Shown here: positions 45,241-53,614 of the stretch, piece after piece | How positions within the stretch are numbered: the stretch's first letter is position 1 | Layout of the letters: each line of letters opens with the position of its first letter | Source of the DNA: Staphylococcus sp. ACRSN | GTDB taxonomy: Bacteria > Bacillota > Bacilli > Staphylococcales > Staphylococcaceae | Length of the DNA stretch: 64,000 nucleotides | Reading direction: 5' to 3' | NCBI RefSeq assembly: GCF_022346615.1 | Contig: NZ_JAKRNS010000002.1 | Span: 186,001-250,000, forward strand | Translations under genes and position numbers: made by a program | The notes under the pieces: model-generated | What the model was told of the DNA's origin: nothing | Database searches by the model: none | Seen by the model: the letters and a program-made list of their open reading frames with translations, nothing else

Positions 45241-46545
45241 ATGAAAGAACAATATAAGGGAAATGCGTGGGCATTGATCCCTTTAATCGTTTTTGTAGGC
45301 ATGTTTTTAGGTGTAGGAATAGCGACAGGTGATTTTACAACTATGCCTTTAAATGTAGCTATTATTGTTGCATCAATTGTTGGACTTTTATTAAATAGAA
45401 AAGAATCATTTAATCAAAAAGTAGATATATTCACGAAAGGTGCAGGTCATTCTAACATTGTATTGATGATGCTTATCTTTTTATTAGCGGGTGCATTTTC
45501 AAAGACTACTGAAGATATGGGTGGCGTTAAATCAACTGTTAATTTAGGGTTATCAATTATTCCAGAGAATTTAATAATTGTTGGGTTATTTATAATTTGT
45601 ATGTTCGTATCTGTTTCTATGGGAACTTCTGTGGGTACAGTAGCAGCCATAGCACCAGTCGGTTTTGGACTTAGTCAGGCTACCGATGTTTCAGCTGCGA
45701 TTACGATGGCGACAGTTGTAGGTGGAGCGATGTTCGGTGATAATTTATCAATGATTTCTGATACAACCATTGCTGCAGTTCGAACACAAAAAACTAAGAT
45801 GAATGATAAATTTAAGGTGAATATAAAAATTGTTTTACCAGGTGCAATTTTAACCATTATTGCCTTATGGTTTTTAACAAATGGAGCACATATAGATACT
45901 ACAAAGAATTATGACTATGATATTATCAAAGTCATACCATATTTATTAGTATTGATTTTAGCTTTAATAGGAGTAAATGTGATTGTTGTTTTAATTGGTG
46001 GTACTTTGCTGTCAGCCATTATTGGTTTAGCTGATCATTCGTTTGATTGGAAAGGTTTATTGTCTTCAATTTCTAAAGGGATTGTTGGTATGGAAGATAT
46101 CGCAATTATCGCATTGCTAATTGGTGGTTTAGTAGCATTGATACAGCATAATGGTGGTATTACTTGGTTATTGAATTTTGTGCGTAGTAAGGTAAAATCT
46201 AAACGTGGTGCAGAACTTGGGATTGCAGGTCTTGTAAGTGCCGCTGATATAGCTACAGCTAATAATACAATTTCAATTTTAATGGCTGGTCCACTTGCCA
46301 AAGATATTGCAGATGAATATGACGTTGATCCTAGGAAATCAGCAAGTATATTAGATATCTTTGCTAGTTGTTTTCAAGGTATATTACCGTATAGTCCACA
46401 AGTAATTGCTGCAGCTGGTGTTGCTTCAATATCACCATTCGAACTTGTTCCATATGCAATTTATCCAATATTACTTGGAATTTGTGGTTTGTTTGCAATA
46501 TTCCTTAGATTACCTAGATTGGATCAAAAGAAAACAAGTGCTTAA
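45241..46545 (+). CDS. NhaC-family transporter under SAM riboswitch, probable methionine transporter
   Basis: A 434-residue, about 11-TM protein of the NhaC/ArsB superfamily (Na+/H+ antiporter NhaC-like). Marks are SVSMGTSVGTVAAIAPVGFGLSQATDV and GGAMFGDNLSMISDTTIAA (about 125-180), which define the NhaC group. The S-box control points to import of methionine or a related sulfur compound (MetNhaC-like) rather than plain Na+/H+ exchange; this is inference from regulation. The ATG at 45241 follows AGAAAGAAGG; the in-frame TTG at 45235 is rejected as it adjoins that site. Confidence 0.85.
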   Translation: MKEQYKGNAWALIPLIVFVGMFLGVGIATGDFTTMPLNVAIIVASIVGLLLNRKESFNQKVDIFTKGAGHSNIVLMMLIFLLAGAFSKTTEDMGGVKSTVNLGLSIIPENLIIVGLFIICMFVSVSMGTSVGTVAAIAPVGFGLSQATDVSAAITMATVVGGAMFGDNLSMISDTTIAAVRTQKTKMNDKFKVNIKIVLPGAILTIIALWFLTNGAHIDTTKNYDYDIIKVIPYLLVLILALIGVNVIVVLIGGTLLSAIIGLADHSFDWKGLLSSISKGIVGMEDIAIIALLIGGLVALIQHNGGITWLLNFVRSKVKSKRGAELGIAGLVSAADIATANNTISILMAGPLAKDIADEYDVDPRKSASILDIFASCFQGILPYSPQVIAAAGVASISPFELVPYAIYPILLGICGLFAIFLRLPRLDQKKTSA

Positions 46546-46766
46546 AAGAATTTATTAATTTTAAAATGGTGTATAATAAGCAAATAGAAATGAATTGATA
46601 TGATTAAAAATAGATTAACTATAAATCTAAAAATTCAAGTATATGAATGTAATAATAAACTTTTATAACGCAATTTTTACAACTTATTAGAATAAATAGG
46701 ATTATTGTTTAGAACTTACTTAGAATGAGTTAAACTATACTTAAGAGTGAAAGTAGGTGAGCAATC

Positions 46767-47273
46767 GTGGCTAGGTATAATATCGAAAATGAAAATGTTG
46801 AGATACAACTTGAACGATTATTTAAAGTTGATCCTGAATTATTGTATCAAGCATGGACAGATCAACGCTTTTTAAAGCAATGGTTTATGACTTCAGAACG
46901 AACAAATAAAATAATTCAAGTTGATGCGAAACAAAATGGTGTATATAAAATTGTAGATGTAAGAAAAGGTAAAGAAAATGTAGTACAAGGTAATTTTATT
47001 ACATTAACACCTTACGAATATATCGTAATGACAATAGGCATGCCTGAATTGAGTGAATCTGAAGATACAATTGAAATTGAAATATTCGAAAGAGAACCGG
47101 GAATTACACAAATGGTATTTACGTACAATGCTGTTGTGCCTAGAGAAAGAAGATATACAACTTTAGAATACAAACAAAAGAAAAAAGAGTATCATGATTC
47201 TACTGCACATGGCTTTGAGATGTTGTTTGATAGATTACAAAGCGCCTTAGAGGATTTTGAAGCAGAATTGTAA
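46767..47273 (+). CDS. SRPBCC/AHSA1-domain protein
   Basis: A 168-residue protein of the START-like SRPBCC superfamily (AHSA1-like): VEIQLERLFKVDPELLYQAWTDQRFLKQWFM (about 11-41) is the typical AHSA1 opening, followed by beta strands and a C-terminal helix HGFEMLFDRLQSALEDFEAEL. Its ligand is unknown. Initiation is a GTG preceded by AGGTGA at 6-7 nt, and no ATG is available nearby. It is monocistronic and ends at a strong terminator. Confidence 0.85.
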   Translation: MARYNIENENVEIQLERLFKVDPELLYQAWTDQRFLKQWFMTSERTNKIIQVDAKQNGVYKIVDVRKGKENVVQGNFITLTPYEYIVMTIGMPELSESEDTIEIEIFEREPGITQMVFTYNAVVPRERRYTTLEYKQKKKEYHDSTAHGFEMLFDRLQSALEDFEAEL

Positions 47274-47337
47274 AGTGTAGGAAATAATACTTTTATTTTT
47301 AATTTATAAAATAACAATGACAGAAATATCTAATAAT

Positions 47338-47388
47338 AAAGAGAGCGAATTGAATTTGTAAAATTTCAATTCGCTCTCTTTTTTTATT
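47338..47388. terminator. Terminator between the SRPBCC and RpiR genes
   Basis: AGAGAGCGAATTGAA pairs with TTCAATTCGCTCTCT around a 10-nt loop, and a long T run follows. Confidence 0.88.
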
Positions 47389-47441
47389 GTTATATCGAAT
47401 GAAAATTTGATAGCGAAACAAAATAAACATTAAAATTGATA

Positions 47442-48209
47442 TTAGTTATGTGTTAATTCTCCAAGTTCAATACGTTCATTATATTTGCGTAATAGTGTTT
47501 CGAAAAAAATATGATAACTAATAAAACTTGAATAGTCGGTACCATCTTTTAAAAAGAACGTGTTGCTAGATACATAGATATTGTAATTTGCTTTTTGAGC
47601 TAGAGTATTATCCTTTAAATTAGTTATAGAAATAAAGTAGTTATTACGTAATTGTAAAAGATTGGTTATGTCTTCTAATTGAGTCGATTCACCAGACAAT
47701 GAAATGATGAAAAATAAGTCTTTGCCAGTAACCTTATTTAATATCATTTTAAATTCATGTGGATCATGTAAAACGATAATATTCTTATGAATTGTTAATA
47801 ATATACGTTGCGCTTCTTGAGCGACATTCATTTGTGCCAATCCAGTTCCATATAAATATATGGTTTCAGATTGGTTGATTTTATTAGTAACAAGTTTAAA
47901 ATCAATACGATCTAAATAATTAAATGTATTAGTTATTTCTTGTTTGAAGTTTTCGATTGAATCCGTAGTAAGCGCGTGGGTTTGCTCGCTTTCAAATTTT
48001 AAATAAGATTTAAAATCACTAAAGCCATCGAAACCTAATTTTCTAGCAAATCTATGGATTGTTGCATTCGAAGTATGTGTTGCTTGAGCGAGTTCTTGAA
48101 TTTTCATGGTCTTACATACTTCGATATGGGTATTAATATATTGTGCGATATGTAGGTCGTTGTCATTCAGTTTACTAAAGTTAGTATTTACACGGTCATC
48201 TAGAAAAAT
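47442..48209 (-). CDS. RpiR-family regulator of the adjacent PTS gene, apparent ATT start
   Basis: A 255-residue RpiR/MurR-type regulator. The N-terminal HTH_6 domain reads NDNDLHIAQYINTHIEVCKTMKIQELAQATHTSNATIHRFARKLGFDGFSDFKSYL, followed by a SIS sugar-phosphate domain. The first ATG (48107) cuts into the HTH domain and has no ribosome site. The frame stays open upstream for 36 codons to a TGA and holds no ATG, GTG or TTG. A GAGGTGAT site sits right before two ATT codons at 48212 and 48209. I annotate ATT 48209 (5-nt spacing) as the start; ATT 48212 is a close alternative. It diverges from the GlvC-type PTS gene, which it probably controls in response to a sugar phosphate. Confidence 0.75.
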   Translation of the reverse strand: MFLDDRVNTNFSKLNDNDLHIAQYINTHIEVCKTMKIQELAQATHTSNATIHRFARKLGFDGFSDFKSYLKFESEQTHALTTDSIENFKQEITNTFNYLDRIDFKLVTNKINQSETIYLYGTGLAQMNVAQEAQRILLTIHKNIIVLHDPHEFKMILNKVTGKDLFFIISLSGESTQLEDITNLLQLRNNYFISITNLKDNTLAQKANYNIYVSSNTFFLKDGTDYSSFISYHIFFETLLRKYNERIELGELTHN

Positions 48210-48212
48210 AAT

Positions 48213-48220
48213 ATCACCTC
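48213..48220 (-). promoter_or_regulatory. Ribosome binding site that indicates the ATT start of the RpiR gene
   Basis: GAGGTGAT on the minus strand is a strong Shine-Dalgarno 5 nt ahead of the ATT at 48209. No other feature explains it, since the only nearby in-frame ATG is 105 nt downstream. Confidence 0.65.
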
Positions 48221-48302
48221 AATTATTGAAAATATTTTCAAGCTATGAAAATATAATCTGATTATATAAAATTATTCGCTTTAACGTCAAACTATTGTTT
48301 GT

Positions 48303-48317
48303 ATGTAAGCGGTTACT
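48303..48317 (+). promoter_or_regulatory. cre site upstream of the glvC-like PTS gene
   Basis: ATGTAAGCGGTTACT fits WTGNAANCGNWNNCW at each position. It lies 90 nt before the PTS start, next to a TATGAT-like -10. Confidence 0.7.
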
Positions 48318-48406
48318 ATATGATATAAGAAAGCGATAATATTAAAGGTGAGTAAGTCAAAATAAAAGATTCAGTATATTTTGTTTTGACGACAGGAGGG
48401 ATGTTC

Positions 48407-49987
48407 ATGAATACAATCAAGCGATTTGGTAGTGCCATGATTGTACCAGTTTTGATGTTTGCATTTTTTGGTATTGTTTTAGGATTTGCTACATTATTTA
48501 AAAATCCATCCATTATGGGAAGTATTGCTGAGGATGGTACGACTTGGTTTAAAATATGGTCAGTTATTGAAGCTGGTGGATGGACTATTTTCAATCATAT
48601 GGAAGTCGTTTTCGTGGTTGGATTACCACTTTCTTTAGCTAAAAAAGCACCAGGTCATGCGGCGCTTGCAGCACTGATGGGCTATTTAATGTTTAATACT
48701 TTTATCAATGCTATTTTAACGCAATGGCCACATACTTTTGGTGCTAATTTAGAAAAGGGTGTTGAGAATGTTACAGGGCTTAAAGCAATTGCTGGAATTG
48801 AAACATTAGATACGAATATTCTTGGTGGTATAGTTATATCCAGTATTATTACGTGGATACATAATAGATACTATAGTAAGAAGTTACCAGAGATGTTGGG
48901 GGTATTCCAAGGATTGACATTTGTAGTAACAATTTCATTTTTTGTTATGTTACCAGTTGCTTTGGTTACTTGTATTGTTTGGCCAACTGTTCAAGGGGGC
49001 ATATCATCGTTACAAGGGTTTATCGTTGGTTCTGGATATATTGGTGTTTGGCTTTATCATTTCTTAGAAAGAGTACTAATACCAACAGGCTTACATCACT
49101 TCATTTATGCTCCGATTGAAGTAGGTCCGGTAGTAGTAAATCATGGTTTAAAGGCAGAGTGGTTTGAGCATGTTAATGATTTTGCGAGAAGTACGAAACC
49201 TTTAAAAGAACAATTCCCTTATGGTTTTATGCTACAAGGTAATGGGAAAGTATTCGGAGCGATAGGTATTGCCCTTGCAATGTATTCTACTACACCGAAA
49301 GAAAATAAAAAGAAAATTGCTGCACTACTGATACCAGCAACATTAACTGCAGTAGTAGTAGGTATAACAGAACCATTAGAATTCACATTTTTATTTATAG
49401 CACCATATCTATTTGTCTTACATGCTATATTATCTGCGACAATGGATACATTGATGTATGGTTTTGGTTTAGTAGGTAACTTTGGTGGCGGTTTGATAGA
49501 TTTCTTTGCAACAAACTGGATACCACTTGCTCAAAATCACTGGTTAACTTACGTCATACAAATTATAATTGGTTTTGCTTTTACAGGAATCTATTTTGTA
49601 TTGTTCAGATTTTTAATTTTAAAATTTGATATACCTCTTCCAGGGCGTAAGAAGGAAGCAGAGGATATTAAATTATATAATAAAAAAGACTATAAGAATA
49701 AAAATGGAAGTGAAGCATCACAACAAGTAGCAGGAAATGAATATGAAGAAAAAGCTTTATATTATCTAGAAGGTTTAGGTGGGAAAGAAAACATCAAAGA
49801 TGTTACTAATTGTACGACTCGTCTAAGATTAACAGTAGATGATATCAATAAAGTTGAAGAAAGTGACTATTTCACACATGATCAAATGGCACATGGATTA
49901 GTAAAAAGTGGAAAAAATGTACAAGTTGTTGTTGGTATGTCAGTACCACAAGTGAGAGAAGCTTTTGAAAACATTGTGAATGATTAA
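48407..49987 (+). CDS. glvC: PTS EIIBC permease, alpha-glucoside/maltose type (GlvC-like)
   Basis: A 526-residue phosphotransferase permease that imports and phosphorylates an alpha-glucoside, by homology maltose or a similar sugar. EIIC comes first (about 1-420; motif GGITEPLEFTFLFIAPYLF-like VGITEPLEF at about 325), followed by an EIIB domain with the phospho-Cys in NCTTRLRLTV (about 466). No EIIA domain is present, so it would use another EIIA. The ATG at 48407 follows GGAGGG; an in-frame TTG at 48386 is rejected. The RpiR gene is divergent. No 6-phospho-alpha-glucosidase is adjacent. Confidence 0.88.
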   Translation: MNTIKRFGSAMIVPVLMFAFFGIVLGFATLFKNPSIMGSIAEDGTTWFKIWSVIEAGGWTIFNHMEVVFVVGLPLSLAKKAPGHAALAALMGYLMFNTFINAILTQWPHTFGANLEKGVENVTGLKAIAGIETLDTNILGGIVISSIITWIHNRYYSKKLPEMLGVFQGLTFVVTISFFVMLPVALVTCIVWPTVQGGISSLQGFIVGSGYIGVWLYHFLERVLIPTGLHHFIYAPIEVGPVVVNHGLKAEWFEHVNDFARSTKPLKEQFPYGFMLQGNGKVFGAIGIALAMYSTTPKENKKKIAALLIPATLTAVVVGITEPLEFTFLFIAPYLFVLHAILSATMDTLMYGFGLVGNFGGGLIDFFATNWIPLAQNHWLTYVIQIIIGFAFTGIYFVLFRFLILKFDIPLPGRKKEAEDIKLYNKKDYKNKNGSEASQQVAGNEYEEKALYYLEGLGGKENIKDVTNCTTRLRLTVDDINKVEESDYFTHDQMAHGLVKSGKNVQVVVGMSVPQVREAFENIVND

Positions 49988-50035
49988 TTAATCGTTACTG
50001 AAATAGTAAAGTGAAAAATAAATAAAACATAATAA

Positions 50036-50075
50036 TAACCCTAAAATGAGTTTTAATCATTTTAGGGTATTTTAT
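50036..50075 (+). terminator. Terminator of the PTS gene
   Basis: ACCCTAAAATGA pairs with TCATTTTAGGGT around a 7-nt loop, followed by T residues. Confidence 0.85.
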
Positions 50076-50123
50076 ATGAAAAAATGGTGAGCTAGAACAA
50101 CGAATACTAAAAGATATAAAAAG

Positions 50124-50148
50124 GCCTCTCTATCACTTTATAGAGAGG
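50124..50148. terminator. Short GC-rich hairpin downstream of the PTS gene
   Basis: CCTCTCTAT pairs with ATAGAGAGG around a 7-nt loop. It lies 40 bp past the end of the convergent gene and probably terminates it; only a modest A/T run is present. Confidence 0.55.
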
Positions 50149-50190
50149 AGGACAATAATATATGTGATCCGTTTCACCCAAAATAAGGTG

Positions 50191-50721
50191 TTAAGAAATA
50201 CGTGCTTTATGTACAACACGTTGCTGCGCTATGGCACACAAAATATCAATATTATGCGTTGCAATTTCATTAATTAATCTTGAAAATACAGCAGCAGAAC
50301 AATTAACATTCACTTTATTCTTATTAAACGTGTATGAGATATCTTCGGTATTATTAATTAAATTGATAATGTCGATAATTTTATCTTTAATAAATGCATC
50401 GCGTAATCCATCTATAGTTAAGACAAAACGCTTCGAAGCTAATAAAAGACGCTCTGAATCAATTAATTGCTCTGAGACGGATGCTTCTAAAATTTGATAA
50501 ATATCAAATTTATGGAAACTTAAAAAGCTAATGACATAAGGCAATTGCTGTTTTGGTAAATTAATCTTTAAACCAAATAAATGCTTATCTCTGAAAATTG
50601 AAAATTTAAACGAATTACAAAAATTGATTTGCTTACACACTTTGGCTAAATTTTTACGTGTCTTACGTTTATTAAGTCCACCAATATTCAACACAAATGT
50701 TTCTGTTTTATCTAAAAACAT
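50191..50721 (-). CDS. Protein of two tandem ~70-residue repeats, unknown function
   Basis: A 176-residue soluble protein that I do not assign to a known family. It holds two similar halves. The first runs from FVLNIGGLNKRKTRKN to FDIYQIL (about 9-77) and the second from FVLTIDGLRDAFIKDK to NIDILCAI (about 95-163). Each has the apparent order beta-alpha-beta-beta-alpha-beta of a ferredoxin-like (HMA/ACT-type) domain, and both open with an F-V-L-x-I-x-G-L strand. The CxxC metal motif of heavy-metal domains is absent. The start at 50721 follows GGAGGT; the ATG at 50736 lies upstream of it. No signal peptide or TM is present. It is monocistronic, divergent from the bile acid symporter gene. Confidence 0.75.
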   Translation of the reverse strand: MFLDKTETFVLNIGGLNKRKTRKNLAKVCKQINFCNSFKFSIFRDKHLFGLKINLPKQQLPYVISFLSFHKFDIYQILEASVSEQLIDSERLLLASKRFVLTIDGLRDAFIKDKIIDIINLINNTEDISYTFNKNKVNVNCSAAVFSRLINEIATHNIDILCAIAQQRVVHKARIS

Positions 50722-50989
50722 ATAATACCTCCACATCTATATAAAATGAACTTGAATACAATATATAATATTCAATTGTACTTTAATTTTTACCAGTTTT
50801 AATTTCTATTAAATTGTACCACTCTTTTTTCTCATAATCACTAGGTCTTAAGAACTAAGTTAAATTAAAGTTGATTACAAAGGTGTTAAACGCCATTTAC
50901 AAATATTAGAATATTTTGAAAATTCCATTGTTTAGACTATAAAAGTATGGTACATTTTTCTTTATTAATACATAGAGGAAGTGTTTAAC

Positions 50990-51904
50990 ATGTTATCAAG
51001 AGTGAGCAGATTTGCGACAAATACATTCTTATTATGGATGTTGGTTGCTGCAATTATTGGGTTTATATTCCCAAATCAACTTGCTACACTTAGTGGCTTT
51101 GTCCCATACTTACTTGGTATTGTCATGCTCGGTATGGGTTTAACTATAGATCCAAAAGATTTTAAAATCGTATTTCAACAACCAAGGTCAGTCATTATAG
51201 GAGTTATTTTACAATTTACAATCATGCCTACAACAGCATTTTTAATCGCTAAATTATTTCATTTACCAGCTGAAGTAGCGATTGGTGTCATATTAGTCGG
51301 CTGTTGTCCAGGTGGTACATCAAGTAATGTGATGAGTTACTTAGCTAATGCGAATGTTGCATTATCAGTTGCCATTACAAGTGTTTCAACGATACTTGCT
51401 CCTATCATGACCCCGGCGTTAATTTATTTATTTGCACACCAATGGTTGCAAGTATCATTTATGAGTATGTTTTGGTCAGTGATACAAGTAATATTAATTC
51501 CAATAATTATTGGCTTTATTTTACAAAAATTATTTAAAAATCTTGCTGCTAAAACGTCTACAGCTTTACCCATTGTATCAGTCGTTGCAATATCTTTGAT
51601 CTTAGCTTCTGTGGTAGGTGGAAGTAAGGCACAAATACTACAAACAGGTCTTTTAATTTTTGCAGTAGTCATTCTACATAATGTAGTTGGTTATACATTA
51701 GGTTATACGTTGGCAAAAGTGTTTAAATTAGATCGTTCGGATAAGAAGGCAGTTTCAATTGAAGTGGGTATGCAAAACTCTGGTTTAGCCGTTTCATTAG
51801 CAACAGTACATTTTAGTCCGTTAGCTGCGGTACCAGGTGCTGTATTTAGTTTAGTACACAATATCACAGGACCGATATTAGCCAAATATTGGCATAAAAG
51901 ATAA
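50990..51904 (+). CDS. Bile acid:Na+ symporter (BASS) family transporter
   Basis: A 304-residue, nine- to ten-TM transporter of the BASS/YocS-type family. Motifs are LGIVMLGMGLTIDPKDF (about 46-62), VGCCPGGTSSNVMSYLANANVALSVAITSVSTILAPIMTP (about 104-143) with the inverted-repeat core, and SIEVGMQNSGLAVSLA. Prokaryotic members may carry pantoate, keto-acids or other organic anions rather than bile salts. The ATG at 50990 follows AGAGGAAGTG; an in-frame GTG at 50981 is part of that site. Confidence 0.9.
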   Translation: MLSRVSRFATNTFLLWMLVAAIIGFIFPNQLATLSGFVPYLLGIVMLGMGLTIDPKDFKIVFQQPRSVIIGVILQFTIMPTTAFLIAKLFHLPAEVAIGVILVGCCPGGTSSNVMSYLANANVALSVAITSVSTILAPIMTPALIYLFAHQWLQVSFMSMFWSVIQVILIPIIIGFILQKLFKNLAAKTSTALPIVSVVAISLILASVVGGSKAQILQTGLLIFAVVILHNVVGYTLGYTLAKVFKLDRSDKKAVSIEVGMQNSGLAVSLATVHFSPLAAVPGAVFSLVHNITGPILAKYWHKR

Positions 51905-51912
51905 AAATATTT

Positions 51913-51954
51913 AAACCTATTAACCAGTTTTCTAATTGGTTAATAGGTTTTTTT
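51913..51954 (+). terminator. Terminator of the BASS transporter gene
   Basis: AAACCTATTAACCA pairs with TGGTTAATAGGTTT around a 10-nt loop, then Ts. Confidence 0.85.
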
Positions 51955-52102
51955 ACTTGCATTACTTTAAATTATTTAAAAAATAATAACTTACTAATGA
52001 TATGATTGGTTGTCGATATACACGTGATTTATAATAAAATATGATAAGATAACTATCAATATTAATGTAGTATTTTTAAAAAATATTTTGGGAGGTATAT
52101 AT

Positions 52103-52750
52103 ATGTATAGGGCAGTAATATTTGATTTTGATGGAACGATTATAGATACTGAACAACATTTATTTCAAATTATAAATAAGCATTTATTAAATAATGGTTT
52201 AGAGGGGATATCAGTAGATTATTATCGTCAATCTATTGGTGGTGCTGCAACAGAATTACATGAATATTTAGAGAGACAACTAGGAACAGAAAATAAAGCG
52301 GCAATTTATCAAGAGCATAATGCAACCAGTGTAGACTTGCCGATCAACGAAGAAATCGAAAAGATCATGAAATATTGTAAGCAACGACACATACCCATGG
52401 CAATTGCTACGAGTAGTTATAGAAAAGATATTACACCGACGTTCCAACGATTAGGACTAGGCGAATATATGGATGTTATCGTCGGTAGAGAAGATGTAGA
52501 AGCAGTTAAACCAAACCCAGAATTATATTTAACAGCGGTTCAACAATTAAATTATAACCCTGTAAATTGTTTAGCAATAGAAGATTCAGTAAATGGCGCT
52601 ACTGCAGCGGTTCAAGCTGGACTTGATGTCATTGTTAATACAAATAAGATGACTGAAGAACAACCATTTGAAACAGTGAATTATATTGCTCGTGATATTA
52701 CTGCAAGTGAAATGATAACTAAATTATTTGAAAGTAATGAGCGTCGTTAA
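52103..52750 (+). CDS. HAD-family phosphatase, beta-phosphoglucomutase-like
   Basis: A 215-residue HAD hydrolase. Motif I FDFDGTIIDTE supplies the nucleophile and general acid aspartates (residues 8 and 10). A helical cap follows, then motif II TSS (about 113), the Lys motif EAVKPNPELY and motif IV IEDSVNGATAAVQAGL. Its substrate is not readable and may be a sugar phosphate or pyridoxal phosphate. The ATG at 52103 follows GGGAGGT. A small membrane-protein gene starts right after its stop. Confidence 0.88.
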   Translation: MYRAVIFDFDGTIIDTEQHLFQIINKHLLNNGLEGISVDYYRQSIGGAATELHEYLERQLGTENKAAIYQEHNATSVDLPINEEIEKIMKYCKQRHIPMAIATSSYRKDITPTFQRLGLGEYMDVIVGREDVEAVKPNPELYLTAVQQLNYNPVNCLAIEDSVNGATAAVQAGLDVIVNTNKMTEEQPFETVNYIARDITASEMITKLFESNERR

Positions 52751-52751
52751 T

Positions 52752-52943
52752 ATGAATGGTTATTTAATCTTATTTTTTTTAGGTGGTCCTATCGTATTAG
52801 CAATAGGTAATTTGATTTTAGGTCCAATATTTAATCGTCAGATTCCTTTTGCCATTCACTTACGTTCGTTTATTGTAGCAACATTACTCTATTTAATAGG
52901 TGCTACAGTATTGTATTTTTTAGTGTTGCAAGATAAATTTTAA
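52752..52943 (+). CDS. Small two-TM membrane protein
   Basis: A 63-residue protein with two hydrophobic helices (about 3-22 and 37-57) separated by a short hydrophilic loop, and no recognised family. The ATG sits 1 nt after the HAD stop codon (TAATATG) and has no own ribosome site, so termination-reinitiation is likely. An in-frame ATG at 52737 inside the HAD gene is the alternative. It ends at the shared terminator. Confidence 0.7.
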   Translation: MNGYLILFFLGGPIVLAIGNLILGPIFNRQIPFAIHLRSFIVATLLYLIGATVLYFLVLQDKF

Positions 52944-52992
52944 AAAAGCTGTTCGCTAATTTCATTTGAAAGTAGCGAACAGCTTTTTTTAT
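52942..52992. terminator. Terminator shared by convergent small-protein genes
   Basis: AAAAAAGCTGTTCGCTA pairs with TAGCGAACAGCTTTTTT around a 16-nt loop containing a second imperfect pairing. T and A runs flank it. Confidence 0.88.
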
Positions 52993-53174
52993 TTGGAAAA
53001 TTGGAAAATAAGTGTAACGATAACTAATACTAACAATATAGAATCGATTCCAACCATAATTGCGAAACGTGGGTTTTTTTCACCTTTAGATTTCGTGCTT
53101 TTTACAGCTTTTAAATTCGGAATTAGACTAACAATCAACAATATCATTATTATGATACCTAAAATAAGACTCAC
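52989..53174 (-). CDS. Small two-TM membrane protein (coupled to the gene upstream)
   Basis: A 61-residue membrane protein with two TM helices (about 2-20 and 41-58) joined by a basic KSTKSKGEKN loop. It starts on a GTG that overlaps the stop codon of the upstream gene (TAGTG), with GGGAG 11 nt before it; translational coupling is likely. I do not know the family. Confidence 0.7.
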   Translation of the reverse strand: MSLILGIIIMILLIVSLIPNLKAVKSTKSKGEKNPRFAIMVGIDSILLVLVIVTLIFQFSK

Positions 53175-53530
53175 TATTTATCACTGCTCCCATTCTTCTT
53201 TTCAATATACTCCCATATATAACCTGCAACTACACCTAAGATTAGTCCTACAACAATACCAACCTTTAGGGCTGAAAATATTGCACTCACGATAATTGTT
53301 ATTAATAATGCAATAGGTATGGTGATACCAAATTTATATTTTCGTTCTGGAGAGTTTACGATTGAAAAAAGTACTAGATATAGTATTCCAAATACGAGTG
53401 CAGACAACAGTGACTTGAAAACCATTGAAGTGATTGAATGATGTGTACCACTAAAATAGTTTAATAGAAAGAATAGAACACCGAAAACTGCTGCACTAAT
53501 GAGTGTGCGTTTAATAGTATTTGAAGTCAT
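53174..53530 (-). CDS. Small multi-TM membrane protein
   Basis: A 118-residue membrane protein of unknown family with four hydrophobic stretches (about 9-25, 38-60, 69-86, 88-108) and a charged tail ending EYIEKKNGSSDK. AAAAGGAGC precedes the ATG. It forms a two-gene operon with the 61-residue protein. Confidence 0.75.
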   Translation of the reverse strand: MTSNTIKRTLISAAVFGVLFFLLNYFSGTHHSITSMVFKSLLSALVFGILYLVLFSIVNSPERKYKFGITIPIALLITIIVSAIFSALKVGIVVGLILGVVAGYIWEYIEKKNGSSDK

Positions 53531-53614
53531 AACGTGCTCCTTTTATAATAAAATCTTATAAAAATTATAGCATAAAATAATATAGATGAAGAACTTAAGA
53601 CTATTAAGGTTATT

